Source of the DNA: Triops longicaudatus
Lineage: Eukaryota > Arthropoda > Branchiopoda > Notostraca > Triopsidae
DNA length: 64,000 nucleotides
Direction of reading: 5' to 3'
NCBI GenBank assembly: GCA_022885665.1
Contig: JAGQDJ010000205.1
Location: forward strand, 1-64,000
Within the stretch, counting starts at the first letter, position 1. Each line of letters begins with the position of its first letter. The translations under genes and the position numbers were made by a program. Shown here one piece after another: positions 47,877 through 60,639 of this stretch. The notes under the pieces are model-generated. The model did not search any database and was not told the origin of the DNA. It saw only the letters and a list, made by a program, of their open reading frames with translations.

Positions 47877-50800
47877 TTTTCGTCGGAAGGGAAAACAGCC
47901 CGAAGAAGGCGGTGGAGGGGGCTGATTGATCATTAGATCGGGCGAGGGTGTGTTTTGCGCTCCAAACTCGTTAAGTTCTTTGAAACACTCGGTTTCGATG
48001 ATTTCGCACTGCCACGGGATGGAGACACAACCCGTGTTGAACTTGGCATAGAACGAGTCGTCGGTGGCGTCGAGGCTGACGCCCTTGACGGTGGAGAACT
48101 GTTCGATATCGAGCACATCTTTGGCGTACACGGCGTGGGGATCGGGCACGAAGGGCGGCTCCAGCATGCCCAGCTCGCATCGCTTCCAGTTGATGACCCG
48201 GAAAAAGTCGTGCTGCTTCACTTCGCGGGCGCCGTACCGGCCCAGCTTGCAACCTAACCGTTCTTTGGGCGATTTTTTGAGCAAAAGGGAACACAGACTG
48301 GCCGCCTCTTCACTGAACTTGGACGAATACGACTCGGTCATCTCCCGGACCCGCCGATCCACCTCTTCGCGCTTTACCTGTTTAATGAATTAATTAATTT
48401 CGCATATTAGTTATCATTTGGGTGTATTCATAATACTAACCTAACCTTACTTAACTCTAAGCTCAATTATTCAAACCTAATTATAAACTAACGGAACCAA
48501 ATTAAACTTTTTAAAAAACTAAGTTCAAACGTGTAATGAAACAATAATTAACTCACGACTGAGTTAATAATACAAAATAAACGTAACTTAACATTACTGA
48601 CACAACTTGGCCTTACCAATTCACTATTAAAATTATGCTAACTTTACCTAACCTCCTATGGTCACTCATGAACACGGGAGAACTTTTTTTTTAAAAAAGA
48701 AAAACATCTTCAAATGGAAACACTTATTAAAATTGACCCGTAGCCGTCTTTGTACAAACTTCACATTAAGTGTTAAACAGATTGAGAGGCTGAGAATATG
48801 ACTGGAGAACTCGTTTAACTACATACCCGATAAAAAGGAAAAAGCACTAGAATTTTGTTATAACGAATCTCCCCGGAAAAGAAAAACTTTTCAGTTTATC
48901 CGAAGTGCGTTACACCGGACGCTTTTTCTTTACATTTGCAAAACGCTTTAACGTTATGACACGTCAACTACAACAGAATCTCTCTATAACGTACACGCAT
49001 CGGGAAGGATGGAAAAGTTGTCCGTTACAGCCAATTTTACGCAATAGTCAGTATTGGAATTATTTATATTTCACCGCGATATGTGGAATTGTACACAACA
49101 GCCGACTGTTCGTTATAACCGGTGTACGTTACAATGAGATTCCATTGTGTAATTAATAGTTTGTCTTTTTCATTACTTACCAATCCAGGCCGAAGCCTAT
49201 TACTGACAACAGTTTGGCCAAAAGTGTTCGTTATAGCGCGATTCTACTGTACAGCGCATAACCCCTTAGGAAATTGCTCGTTATAACGAGTTGCTACTGC
49301 ATAACTCAGTTCATTATGAAAGGGTTCGTGACGATGCGAATGTCCTGTGCAATTCATCGTCCGTAATGAAACTGATCGTTATAACCAGGTTCTACTGGAT
49401 AATTAATAGTCAGTTCTGAAGTGTTCGTTATAGTGGGATTCTCACATATAACTCACGGTTCGTTATAACAAAACACTACTAGTATAAGTCATCATCCGTC
49501 ACAAAAGGGTTTGTTATAATGAGAATCCAATTTATAACTATTAGTTCGTTATAAAGGGTCTTTATACAAGGTTATAGCAACTTACTGTTGTACAGAGCTT
49601 ATTCTAGCAACATTCTAATGTGTAACGCAATTCTTTAAAAAAGTGTTTCTTATGGCGAAATTTTACTGTATAACTCAAAGGTCATTAGAAACGGGTTCGT
49701 TATAACGTATCTGAGTCTATAGTTAACATTTCGTTACAGACATTTCGTTACAGTGTAACTCGTACGGTGTAATTCATGTTTTACTATAACGCGATGTTGC
49801 TGTTCGCACGTAATTCGTTATAAAAGGATTCGTTGACACAAGTTTTAACTGTGCAATTCACAAATAATTATAAACGTGTTCGTTATAATGAGATTGAATT
49901 GTACAGTTAATAGTTCGTTGTAGGAATATTCTAATGGTCGCTCGTACTTAAATAAGTTTGTTATAATAATATTTTACTGTATCATTCTTCGTTAAAACGA
50001 TATTTTACAGTTAGCGTGTCGTTATAATAGGATTCTGCTTTATAATTCATAGTTCGTCTAAGAAAGTTTCATTACAACAAGATTCTAAGCAAAACTGTTT
50101 TCTCTTTAACCTAACCCAACATACTAACTTAACGAAGCCTAACTTAATTTAAGAAATACGCATTTTATTATGTCGTGCATATGCAAAAAAAGGGGAACTT
50201 AACCCAAAAGGTAGGTCAGTTATCTAAGGTTAAATTAGTTAAATCCAGTGACGTTAGGCCCAGATTAAGTACACGACTGTTTATCTGTAAGTTTACTGCA
50301 TTTTTTACCTCACTGGAAGTGCTTGTGAGTGCAAATCAGTATATGACAGTAAGTACCCGAAATTCTCCTCAAAAAGTCATAATCCTTTGCAAATATGTTC
50401 GATTTTTAGCTCGATGTACTCTTCTGTTGAAGAGAACTAGAGAACAAGTACTGCTCCACATATATCGTTATGACATTCCCCTGTCGAAAAGAAACATGGC
50501 CTAACAACAAACACTAACTAAACACTGACATAAGACCACTGAGTGATTAAAAAACGGTTATTACTTTTTCCTTCCGGGCTCGGAATGGTGCTTGACCTTC
50601 GATCATTTCATAAAGTAGGCAACCAAAGCTGAACCAGTCGGGGCTAAAAGCGTACCGCTCGTTATCCACCACTTCGGGAGCTTCACAGCACGCCACCACC
50701 ATACAAAAAGCGTCCGTAAAAGAAAGAAAAAAAAAAAAAAAGGAAATAAAAAATCATTAGCCTTTCTTCGATACAATGGCTGGACTCAGCCCTGGTCTTA

Positions 50801-53800
50801 GTAGTGCATTTACCCATATATCCCACTGTGCCTACGCGGCCGCGGACCATTTGACCTTCGGGGATTTTGACGGCCAGTCCCAGATCGGAAATCCGGACGT
50901 GACCGTGGTCATCCAGGAGAATGTTCTCCGGCTTGCAGTCCCGGTAGACGATATCCTGCGAGTGCAGATGAGCCAAGCCGCATAAAATCTAATTTAGGCG
51001 TGCATTAATAAACTTTTAGCATGAAGATTTTTTTTAAAAACAATTATTAATCCATTTTATAAATGTCTTATTGCCTTATTATATTCTATGCCACGACTCT
51101 ATGCTACGAACGGACGTGTTAATGCATTTAAGTAAAAGCTTATTTAAAGTTATGGCAAGAGTTGCCAGTGAGCCGAAGAATGAACGAAAGAAAAAATGCA
51201 TGGAAAATCGCATTTTTGTTCTAGACGGAGTACAAGAGAAAAAAATCACTTAACACGATCTTACTTAGCATATCGTGAATAATTAATCTAACGTAACTTA
51301 CGTAACCTAACATAGAAAGTCTAATCTACACGTGACTTTTAACCTAACTAACTTGACCTGGCATAACTAACCTAGTCTAACTTAACCTAATAGAAATCAA
51401 GTCAAGGTCTCGCTTGTAATCTAACGTAGCTAAGTAACTTAACTTAACCCAACAAAACCTAAGTGACATAACTTAACTTAAACAACTACTGCAATGCAGC
51501 CAGAAACAATAAAAAATATCAAGAAAAAACAACAACAAAAAACAAGAAAACTTTTCAAGTCGTCTTACTTCTGCCGCATAAAACCGCGCTCGCTCCAGCT
51601 CAAATCCGGGTTCACCGCCCATATTGTATATATGAAACTTTAAATCGCCCCCGTTCATGATCGTTAACACTAAACACAACGCGTCCTTGGTTTCATAAGC
51701 ATATGCCAAACTCACCTAAACACATAAAACCAATAAGAAACATGGATAAAATCGGCAAGAACATGCTTTAAGCTCCTTCTTGCCACTTTTCGTCATTGAA
51801 AACACAAATCAATAGAAAACAAACAAAACCAAAAAAGAATGCAAAAAAGAAAAGTCACAAACAAATCAAGATGTTAAAAAAATAAGGAAAAAAGATGACC
51901 CCCAAAAAACGAGAAAAAAAAGTTGCCATGGAAAATAAATACTTACCACAAACCGTGAATTGATTTTCTGTAAAATCTGTTTTTCACTGAGAACCATGGC
52001 TTCGCCCTTTCTCTTCTTGATACGTTTTTTCTCCAGTTTCTTGCATGCATACATCTTCCCCGTTGCTCGTACTTGGCAGGCGCAGACTTCACCAAAACCT
52101 CCTTTACCCAACACGCGATACATGCGAAACGTTTTGTACGTCACCGGTTGTCTAAAGCCACCCAAAAATTTAATTTCTTTCCTTTTATTAACTCTATTTC
52201 TTTTAACTACTAACACTAGCAAGTTGAATATTTTAATGTAAATTTTGAATTTTCTTGGTCATAATTATTTTGGATTTTAGTCAATTTTGTCGAATTTTGA
52301 TTTGGTTATACAATTCGAAATTTGGAATGTAAATAAGGAAATTTTAGAAGGGATTCTAATTCACTGAAAGTGATAAATCCAAATTTTTTTACATTTCTTG
52401 CATTTCATTTTCTGAGTATTTTATTAAATTTTGCCAAATCTTTGTTTTCCATCTCAAAGCTTTTAACCTAATAACGAAAATTTCATTCAGTGAAAAAGAA
52501 AAACCCAAATTTTGCAACCTAACATTTGGAAACTCTTAGGAGTAAGCTAGAATAACAAACGTAAATGAAAAAGGTAAGGAAAAGATTCTGGAAATTTGAG
52601 ATTTTAAATTAAAAAAGAACGAAGGATTACCTTTCAAGGAATTTAAACTGTAGATATCTATGAAAATACATGGACTCTTCGAATTCTCTGAATACATCAT
52701 TGGCTAAGTAGCTTCTGACTTTACAAGTCACTTCGTGGAACAAATCTTTGGTAGCCGCAGGCAATCGGGACACGATACTCTCCATTTCGGCTTCGTTGAC
52801 CAACGGGATGTGTTTCGGTGACTTTAACACAGACAAAATAGGTATTGTAATAAAAATCAACGAAAATTTCCAAAACTAAAGTCAAAACAAACGAAAACTC
52901 TGAATTTTGGAAAAGTGGATCATGTACAAATTTTGGCCCAGATTTCATTTGTTGAAATTTTACTATCACTGATCCTTTATTCATGGAATCAAGTTGGAAA
53001 AAACAACTGAATTTGACTTGAATGGAAAAAAGTCCGATAGTTAAATGAAAACACTAAACTGATTTGAATTTAAAAAGCTTTACAAGTTGACTTGACCTGA
53101 CTTGAAGCGTCTTAAGATTTGGCTCAGTTAACTACAACACGCAAATTATATCTGCTCTCTCTTAAGCCGTTGCAAGACACAAAAAAAACGAAGCAAAAGC
53201 TCAAATTGGCTTTCAAATTAGGAGCATCTCACTTGTTACAACTGTAAGCCCTTTAGTTCAAGTGTAATACATAGTTTTCGGGTACCCAAAATTGTCCATC
53301 AGAGTCTAGGTTAACCAACAATTAAAATTTCGCTTAAATTTTAGAATGGCTAAATTTATCCACTGTGTACAAAAAAATTAGATTAGCTAAAATTAAGTCA
53401 GGTTATGCAATTTACGGTAAATTACACAAAGTTAAGTAAGAATTGTGATATTAAAAAAGGAAAAAAATAGCTTAGGCTAAACCAAGACAAGTTAGTCTTA
53501 ATTTTAAGTTACGTTAATTAAATTAGGTTACATTTGCATAAAAGATAATACATCATTTTAAATATTTCATTAAAAAATAAAAATGTTACTTGTAATTTTT
53601 CACTTAAAATACTTTAAAATTAGTATTTACTTTATTCCACCAAACTGTTTGATTTACTTTTTAAAATATTTCATGTAACTACTTAATAAACACAAAAGTA
53701 AAAAAAACTCAACATTATATTAACTGAAGGTTGATACTACTGTATCGTATTCTAGTTAAACTGGTACAATTTAATTAGGCTAATCAAGGTTTTTTAGTCC

Positions 53801-56800
53801 ATTATCATTACGATGAATTAAGATTTTTTAGTCTACTTTAAGTTAGGATACGCCAATTCAACGAAAAATTGGTTAGGTTAGTCTAATTTATGGTTAGGCT
53901 AGACAAAATCAGTTAGCTTAGTCCAGTTCACTGTTAGGTTTATTTGGATAAACTTTAACTCATTTTGTCTGGTTTAATTTAGTTCAAGTTAAGCTAGGTT
54001 TGTCTAATTCAAGTTCAGGTTCGGTAAAATTAAGTTAATTTAGTTTAGTCTATTTTAAGGTTAGGTATGGTTAATTTGCTACGAACAGTTTAAGGTTAGG
54101 ATACGTTTAGTTAAGTTAGTCTCCTCTAATTCATAGTAAAGTTGTGTAATATTAAGCTAGCTTAGTCTATTTGAAAGTTAAGTTATGTAAAATTAGTCCA
54201 AGTTTGTCTAATTTCACGTTAAGCTAGGTTAAATTAAATCAATTTAGTCTAGTTTAATGCTTCTCAATAGCTTTCGTCCGCTACCCAGCAATCATCCATC
54301 CGAAAGTCCTTGTAAACCAACGCAATTAAAATTTCGAGTACATTTTGCCAAAGTTGTTAAAAAACACATTTAAATATTTTGTCATTCAGTTTTCCTCACG
54401 AAGTTGCCTACGAAAATCTGAACGAGTAAATGAATACCAATTTTTTTTTTTTTTAAAAAAAAAAACTTCAGTCAAAGTCAACTGGAATCGTGTCCAAATG
54501 ACAACTGGCCTGGAAGTTTTTAATTAGTGTCAAACTTGGAAAAAAGGTTCAATGACGGTCGGAAGTTACCTCTTTTTCCAGGTAGGTGGAGCAGATGACC
54601 TTGCCAAGTTCGATCCTGGCTTCGCTGCTTTCCAGCTCGTAACCTTCGATGGCATCGAGGTAGTCGATGTACCGACTGCACTGAACAGCGACTTCGCAAA
54701 ACTGACGGAAAAGTAAACGACCAATGGGCTGTTGTTCCACCACATAACCATAAGAGACGTCTGTTTCGTCAACGACCCGTAAAGAGACATGAAACAATAA
54801 AAAAAAAGATTTATAGAAGTCCATAAAAGAATACTATAAAACAAATTTTATTCACCCTCAAAGAGAAAAATATATAAATAAAAAATACGTATATAAAAAA
54901 GCATTTTTATATTTTCTTTTTTTTTAAGACAACCCAAAAAGCTTGAGCGTTTGGTTTTCATAATGGCCCATCTGTCCTCTCTTTTGAACTTCTGTGGCGG
55001 GGATGCTAAATGGGCTACGAGAGATAGTGGTCCAGGCAAAGTGATAAAGGAAGAACTTCCACTTAGGAGGCACATGATAGCCAAAAGGAACTGCTGCTTA
55101 AACAGATACACAATGACATTTAAAAAAGCAAGCTTCAAAGAGCAACAGCTATCACGAGTTTTGGGAAAAGTTTTCAGAGTGTCAACACTCCATTTAACGC
55201 CTGTATTTCCGAACCTTGCTTGTGAGACAGGGCGTTTAAAGGTGACGATATTCCAAACGCTGATAAAAAATACCGAGAAGAAACCGACGGGAAATTCGAC
55301 GAATTTTGTTCAAAATTGTCTCTTGTTAGTTAGTAACGAACCCAAGATTATAACCGAACCTACTTGCTTAATTTCAATTACCTAACATAACAAAATTACT
55401 ATAGTTTATAATTAATATAGTTCTGTAAGTTATGTAAGTTATATGTTATTAAATTGTATAAATTAACCTACCATAACTGACCGCAATACCACAAACCTGA
55501 CCAACATCAACCTAACATAACCTATAATTAACTTAACTGACTTATTCCAACATAACCCAACACGAGACGTAATAAAAAACTAACACAACTAACCTAACTT
55601 AAGCTAACTATCATAAACAAAAGTTGCAACACAATTTAAGTAACTAAGCATAAGCTTAACATTTAACTAACACTTGCAAAAATCGTCTGTTAAATTTCAA
55701 CTAAATGCTTCTAACCTATCTTAAACTACACTAATTTAACCAACTGAAGTTTTACCTAAGAAATTTAAGTTATATTACAAATAAGGTCAGTTTGGTATCT
55801 TTCAATTAAACTGCGCTGCAAGCCTAATTTAACTTAGCCTAATGTACACAACCTAACTAAACTCACTAAATTTAGTTCTAACTAACCTAACAACTAACCA
55901 ACGAAGTCTAACATAACCTAACTAGCCTAACTTCCTATAATAGATTTACTAACGTAACCTTCCAATTACCTAGCCTAAACTAAGATAATGAAACATGATA
56001 GCTTCAGTTTGATAATCTGAAGTAAGTGTAAATTTAGAAAGAATTACTAGATCTTAAGCTGCATCATGATAAGCGAACCACTAGACAACTACTTCAAGGG
56101 TATCTTCTAAAACCTTCCAGTGACATTACTCTTTTGTTTCCGCATCGTCTCTACCCGAAATAAGCTTTTTCTTGCAAATTAACTACGCATGTTCATATAT
56201 TATCGACCATAAAAATCTTCTTGCTCCCAAGAAATAAATAATCAATCAACAAAACCAATAAATAAGAATCTACTATTAAAGAAGAATCTATAATTACATA
56301 ACAGAAATTCATCAAACTACAAGAAACCGAGAAAAGGTGAAAAAAAAATTTTGGACAAGAAAAATCGCGAAAAAGTATTCGAAAAATAGTTTTAAAAATA
56401 AACTACATAGCACAAAAAGTGAAATGTCTATAAAATGTAAACAAGGAAATTAAAAATAAGTATGTCTACAAATATTTAAAAAGACGAAAACTAAAAAGTT
56501 TACTTCTGAAAAATACAACAATATGTATTAAAAAATGTTGCAAAAATACAAAATTAATAAAAAAAAAATCGTTAAGAATCATAGATGAAACAAAGCTATG
56601 GAAACAAAATGTTTCTGGAAATATTAATAATTACCGATGGAATTCTTGAGGTCTATACATTGCGAGATATGCGGAAATTGAAGGATTTTTTTCCATTTTT
56701 TGCTCTTGCCTTTATTACTGTCACCACCACCTATAAAAAAAAACAACAAATTAGCTCATACAACCAAATCATAACTTCACTGTGACAAGGAAGGTCTCGA

Positions 56801-56989
56801 TTTTTTTAAATGCCCTTTGGGGGTGAAACTCTGGTTATGAATACATGAATAAGACAACGTAATTAAATCGAAGAAAAATCAGGTAAAATCACAGAAAAAT
56901 CTGGAAGCTTTAATTTGTGTACAGGAAGTTTTGTTACCTTCCCTAGCCTTCAGGTAAACGGTGTTGGCGACAATATTCTCAAGTTCCAT
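47877..56989 (-). CDS. Gprk2: G protein-coupled receptor kinase, Gprk2/GRK4-5-6 type (3' partial)
   Basis: Nine exons, phases all agreeing: 56989-56938, 56730-56635, 54760-54570, 52821-52631, 52151-51947, 51715-51569, 50988-50814, 50680-50565, 48377-47877; 558 residues so far. It starts MELENIVANTVYLKAREG, the family's receptor-binding N-terminus. The RGS-homology domain follows (EQQPIGRLLFRQFCE, residues about 50-175). The kinase domain has VLGKGGFGEV (190-199), the lysine in YACKKLEKK, YRDCKPEN (309-316), the GRK-type DLG (329-331) and VGTVGYMAPE. The AGC tail shows FVPDPHAVYAKDVLDIEQFS. In the family it phosphorylates active GPCRs and, in flies, Smoothened. GCFPFRRK ends at donor AAA/GTAAGG (47877), so a short last coding exon is missing; reading through would add only 24 residues to a stop at 47802. 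Confidence 0.95.
48840..50095. repeat. Array of degenerate CGTTATAAC / TTCTACTGTA units
   Basis: At least 14 copies of TTCGTTATAAc are each followed, mostly 8-15 bases on, by a variant of GATTCTACTGTATAACTC. Spacing is irregular, roughly 35-50 bases where copies are adjacent. The unit resembles the pogo/Tigger-like termini seen at 6297-6331 (CGTTATAGCGAGGTTTTACT). It fills most of the GRK intron between exons 8 and 9. Confidence 0.8.
51280..51480. repeat. Degenerate CCTAA-type run
   Basis: ACGTAACCTAACATAG and TAACCTAACTAACTTGACC-like units, C-rich strand up, in the GRK intron between exons 6 and 7. Confidence 0.65.
53340..54260. repeat. Degenerate TTAGG-type run
   Basis: GGTTAGGTTAGTCTAATTTA and AAGTTAGTTTAGTCTA-like units, G-rich strand up, in the GRK intron between exons 3 and 4. 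Confidence 0.65.
55430..55990. repeat. Degenerate CCTAA-type run
   Basis: AACCTAACATAACCTA and CTAACCTAACAACTAACC-like units, C-rich strand up, in the GRK intron between exons 2 and 3. Confidence 0.7.
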
Positions 56990-57529
56990 GAGTTCCAGCT
57001 TGACAATCTCACAACCGACCTGTCCCCCAACCAAGCTAGGCGGTCACTTCGTTGAAAGTGCCGCTGCTTAACACATAATAGATCCCAGGGAGGCCTAAAA
57101 ACCTACACACAACACGCAGAAGAGAGACAGACTTGTTAATCAACAGCCTCTTAACTAAGTAACACCTCGGACTTTGCGATTAATCAACCATCTCACCTCG
57201 CTATGCAAAAGTAAACTCCCTCCAGCTGGTTGGGCTAAGGGTGGGGTGAAACCACAACCTAGCTGTGATAATGCTCACTAGATCGCAGGATGTGCTGGAA
57301 AGCTACTAGATTTTTACGAGAAATCTTGGAGAAAATGTATCAAATTCAGAAATAATTGATTATCGATAACCTTTACAGATGCGATTCCGATATTTTTCAA
57401 GTTCCAATTCGATGATTTGGAAGTCGATTACCAGTACTAAACAAGGACCGCCCTTTTTAAACCTTAACAAGGCTGTCAACAAAAACCGAAGCGCACATTT
57501 TGTGTTTTGGAGTAGAAAATTGGAAGAAA
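56990..57529. promoter_or_regulatory. Divergent promoter region between GRK and NDOR1
   Basis: The 540 bases separate two start codons facing away from each other, so both promoters, or one bidirectional promoter, must lie here unless 5' UTR exons exist elsewhere. A perfect TATCGATA is at 57361-57368, 162 bases before the NDOR1 ATG. Confidence 0.5.
57361..57368. promoter_or_regulatory. DRE core TATCGATA
   Basis: An exact match to the DNA replication-related element bound by DREF in Drosophila, a common core-promoter motif of housekeeping genes. It is placed between GRK and NDOR1; use in this species is inferred. Confidence 0.45.
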
Positions 57530-60240
57530 ATGCTTGACCATAGCAGGAAAATTGCTGTATTGTACGGAAGCCAGACTGGGACGGCTCAAGATGTGGCTGA
57601 AAGGATAGGAAGGGACTCTAAAAGGTAGTATTGTGCTTACATATGGGAACTTTTTGGACATTATCACAAGTCGACGAATTGAGATATAACGTAACTTAAT
57701 TTTCTTAAACAACTTAACGTTAGATAATTAACCTAGCTTAAGTACTAACCTAAATGAACTAAGACTTGTACTTGTACTTTACTGTAGACTAGTATAACCA
57801 ACTTAACATTACCTAACATAACATTAAATAAAAACACAATTAATATTTCAAAACTAACTCAGATTGTTTTTGTGTTAAATTAAGCAAACGAATATGCATT
57901 AGAAAAATAACGTAACGTAAGAGAAGCAACCTAGCCTGCTCGTTTCTAATATGCGAAAATAATATTAATAATAATTAACTAAATATAATTTAACCTTAAA
58001 TAACATAGCTTTCGTCAAAACATAACCCTAAGTCAACCAAGCAACCCATCGTAGAGTAAACTAACTTTCGCAACTTGTCTATCATTATAACCAAATTAGC
58101 GTAAGCTAATGTTACGTATTATAACTAAAATAGCATAACCCTTGGAAACTTAACCTAAATTTCCAAGCTTGTTTGACAAAACTAATCTATATATTGCCCT
58201 ATCACAACATGACTTAACTTAACATAACTGATGAAACTAAGTTTTAGTAATGTAAACTAACTAATCTAACCCAATAAAGCTTAATATAACCTAACTTAGC
58301 TGAACTAACGCAACATAGCCTAACTTAACTTGTTTAGCGTAACATAACCCACAAGTTACTAACATGTGGAAACTGCTTTCGCTCTTTCAATTCCAGGTAC
58401 CATTTCAAGTGTACGGTGTGTAGCATGGATGAGTATCCGATTCATCAGCTGATCCAAGAACGTTTAGTCGTGTTCGTATGCGCCACGACCGGTCAGGGCG
58501 AAGAGCCGGATAACATGAAGAACTTTTGGCGTTTTTTGTTACGCAAAGACTTGCCTGCTTCGTCGCTCGTCAATCTCCAATTTGGCGTTTTGGGCCTGGG
58601 CGACTCTTCGTACCCGAAATTTAACTTTGTAAGCAAGAAATTACATAAACGACTCGCGCAGTTGGGCGCCGAGCCGCTTTTGCCCCTGGGCTTAGCGGAC
58701 GATCAGCATGATTTAGGCCCGGACGCGGTCGTCAATCCTTGGTTGGATGAGTTATGGACTCAAATCAATTCGTGCTACCCTTTGCCACCCGGGATGCAGC
58801 CGTTGGAGGCTGCTGTTGTGCTTCAGTCCAAGTTCAGACTCGTTGGCGAGCTCCCAGAAGCCGTTGTCGTCTCGGCTGACGACGTTAATCCTCCTGTTTT
58901 GCCGGTGCGTTACGCAAAATTAGGTTAGCTTAAGCTTGGTTTATGAAAGCTAGCATAGTTTGTGGTTATGTTAGGCTTAATTGGGTTAGAATAGGTTAAG
59001 TTGGTTTGGTTATGTTAAGTTTGTCTAGTAACGTTTAGTTAATTTCAAAAATCGAGCTCCAATGTCTTGCAATTTCGGGTTCAAAAGCTCCAAATTTCTT
59101 AATGTAATTCACTCGACTTTTTTATATTCGGTAATTGTTATTGTGAAAATCTTACGAGGCAGAAGGGCCGTTCGTAAATTGTCTTCAAAGTGCGACTTTA
59201 CACTTATTCTTACCTAGCCTAACTAAACGTTACTAGACGAACTTAACCTATTCTATTCAGAATTTTTCATCGAGAGTTGCGATAAACGAGTGTGGGGACA
59301 GCGCTAATGCGAATTTACGAAAGATACTGAATATATTTGCTTATCTTAGCAAATTAGTCCAGCCGTCTGGGCAAAATCTCGACTCATCCGCAAGCTCAAG
59401 CAGTACTTTACTGTCGCGAAAGTTTTCTAAATTATTGAGGTGTGTTTTCAATTACGCAAAACAAACAGCAATTCCCTTGCGTTTATCCCATCCTCTTATG
59501 TTGCCTTAACCAGCATTTGTTTACTATTACTAATTACATTACCATAACAGCTTTGTTACTTTTCAGAATAAAACCCAAAGTATTCGAAGGTTTTTATTTT
59601 GCACCGTCAAATTTATATATTATAATTGTTTTAATGTTATTTATTTTTCAACCAGGTCTCTCCCAGCTCAGTGCACCCTTACGACGCTGTCGTGATCAGC
59701 AACGAGCGCCTAACGGGCGCGGATCACTTCCAAGACGTGCGGCTTATTACTTTAAACATCACCGGTTCACGGTTTAGGTTCCTCCCGGGCGACGTGGCCA
59801 TGGTGCAGCCTGAGAACTCAGACGAAAGCGTGACAACTTTCTTCGAGCTTTTCCCCGAGCTCGATCGTCACGCCACCTTCCATGTCATGGCTAACGAAGA
59901 TGGCCACCATGTACCCCCTGAATGGCTGCTTCCCCAGCCATGTAACTGGGAATTTGTTGCCCGTCGTTACTTCGATTTACGAGCCATTCCCCGGCGGTCT
60001 TTCTTCCAACTTTTGTCGCATTTCAGTCCAAAAGAAAGTTTGGAGAAAGAACGGTTGCAGGAGTTTGCCAGCGCTGAGGGACAGCAAGACCTCTACAGCT
60101 ACTGCAATCGACCACGGCGACACATCTTGGAAGTGCTGCACGATTTCTGCGAAACGAGAACACACCTTCCAGCAGAGTACCTATTTGATCTCATACCGCC
60201 GATCAAGCCACGGGCGTTTTCTATAGCTTCCAGTCAAAAA
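57530..60240 (+). CDS. NDOR1: NADPH-dependent diflavin oxidoreductase 1 (5' part)
   Basis: Exons 57530-57624, 58397-58904 and 59656-60240, phases agreeing, give the first 396 residues of a protein usually near 600. The flavodoxin-like FMN domain (1-165) has the phosphate loop YGSQTGTAQD (12-21), FVCATTGQGEEPDNMKNFW and VLGLGDSSYPKFN. The linker and FAD-binding region follow (ERLTGADHFQDVRLI, PRRSFFQLLSHFS, YCNRPRRHILEVL). The FAD-contact motif RAFS (387-390) closes exon 3, just before donor AAA/GTACGT. The NADPH-binding half is absent and must lie past the window end or be lost. In the family, NDOR1 (yeast Tah18) passes electrons from NADPH to CIAPIN1/Dre2 for cytosolic iron-sulphur assembly. 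Confidence 0.94.
57715..58370. repeat. Degenerate CCTAA-type run, NDOR1 intron 1
   Basis: TTAACCTAGCTTAAGTACTA and TATAACCTAACTTAGC-like units, C-rich strand up. Just beyond exon 2, at 58917-59035, the orientation flips to TTAGGTTAGCTTAAGC. Confidence 0.7.
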
Positions 60241-60639
60241 GTACGTAATACGAGAGGAGCCAAATGATGAAGTTTGTTATGCTTTAAAGTAATGTTAGTT
60301 AGTTGATTAACTTATTAGTGTACGTTGGGTTTTCTTTAGTATCGTCGAACTCGTTTATGTTATGTTAGATTAGTTACTTCCTGCAATGTTAGTTTCCTTG
60401 TGCTAGGCTCGTTAAGCTAGGTTGAAATTAGGTTCAACTTGCTAACGGGCACACAGTATAAAGTGATTCAGAGTCTGTTTTCTTTCGTTCGGTATTGCCT
60501 CCTTCGCTAGGAAGCAAAGGTTTCAGGTCTCCTGCGTAAACTCTCGGTTTATGGAGTCGTCATGTAAATTAAACTAGACGTAATTTTCGATTAAATAAGA
60601 ATAAGACAACTTAAAGTTGACTAAGCTTCCTCACATATC

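Noticed and set aside
47955..48393. Plus- and minus-strand ORFs over the GRK C-terminal exon
   Set aside because: Shadows of the GRK coding frame in GC-richer exon sequence.
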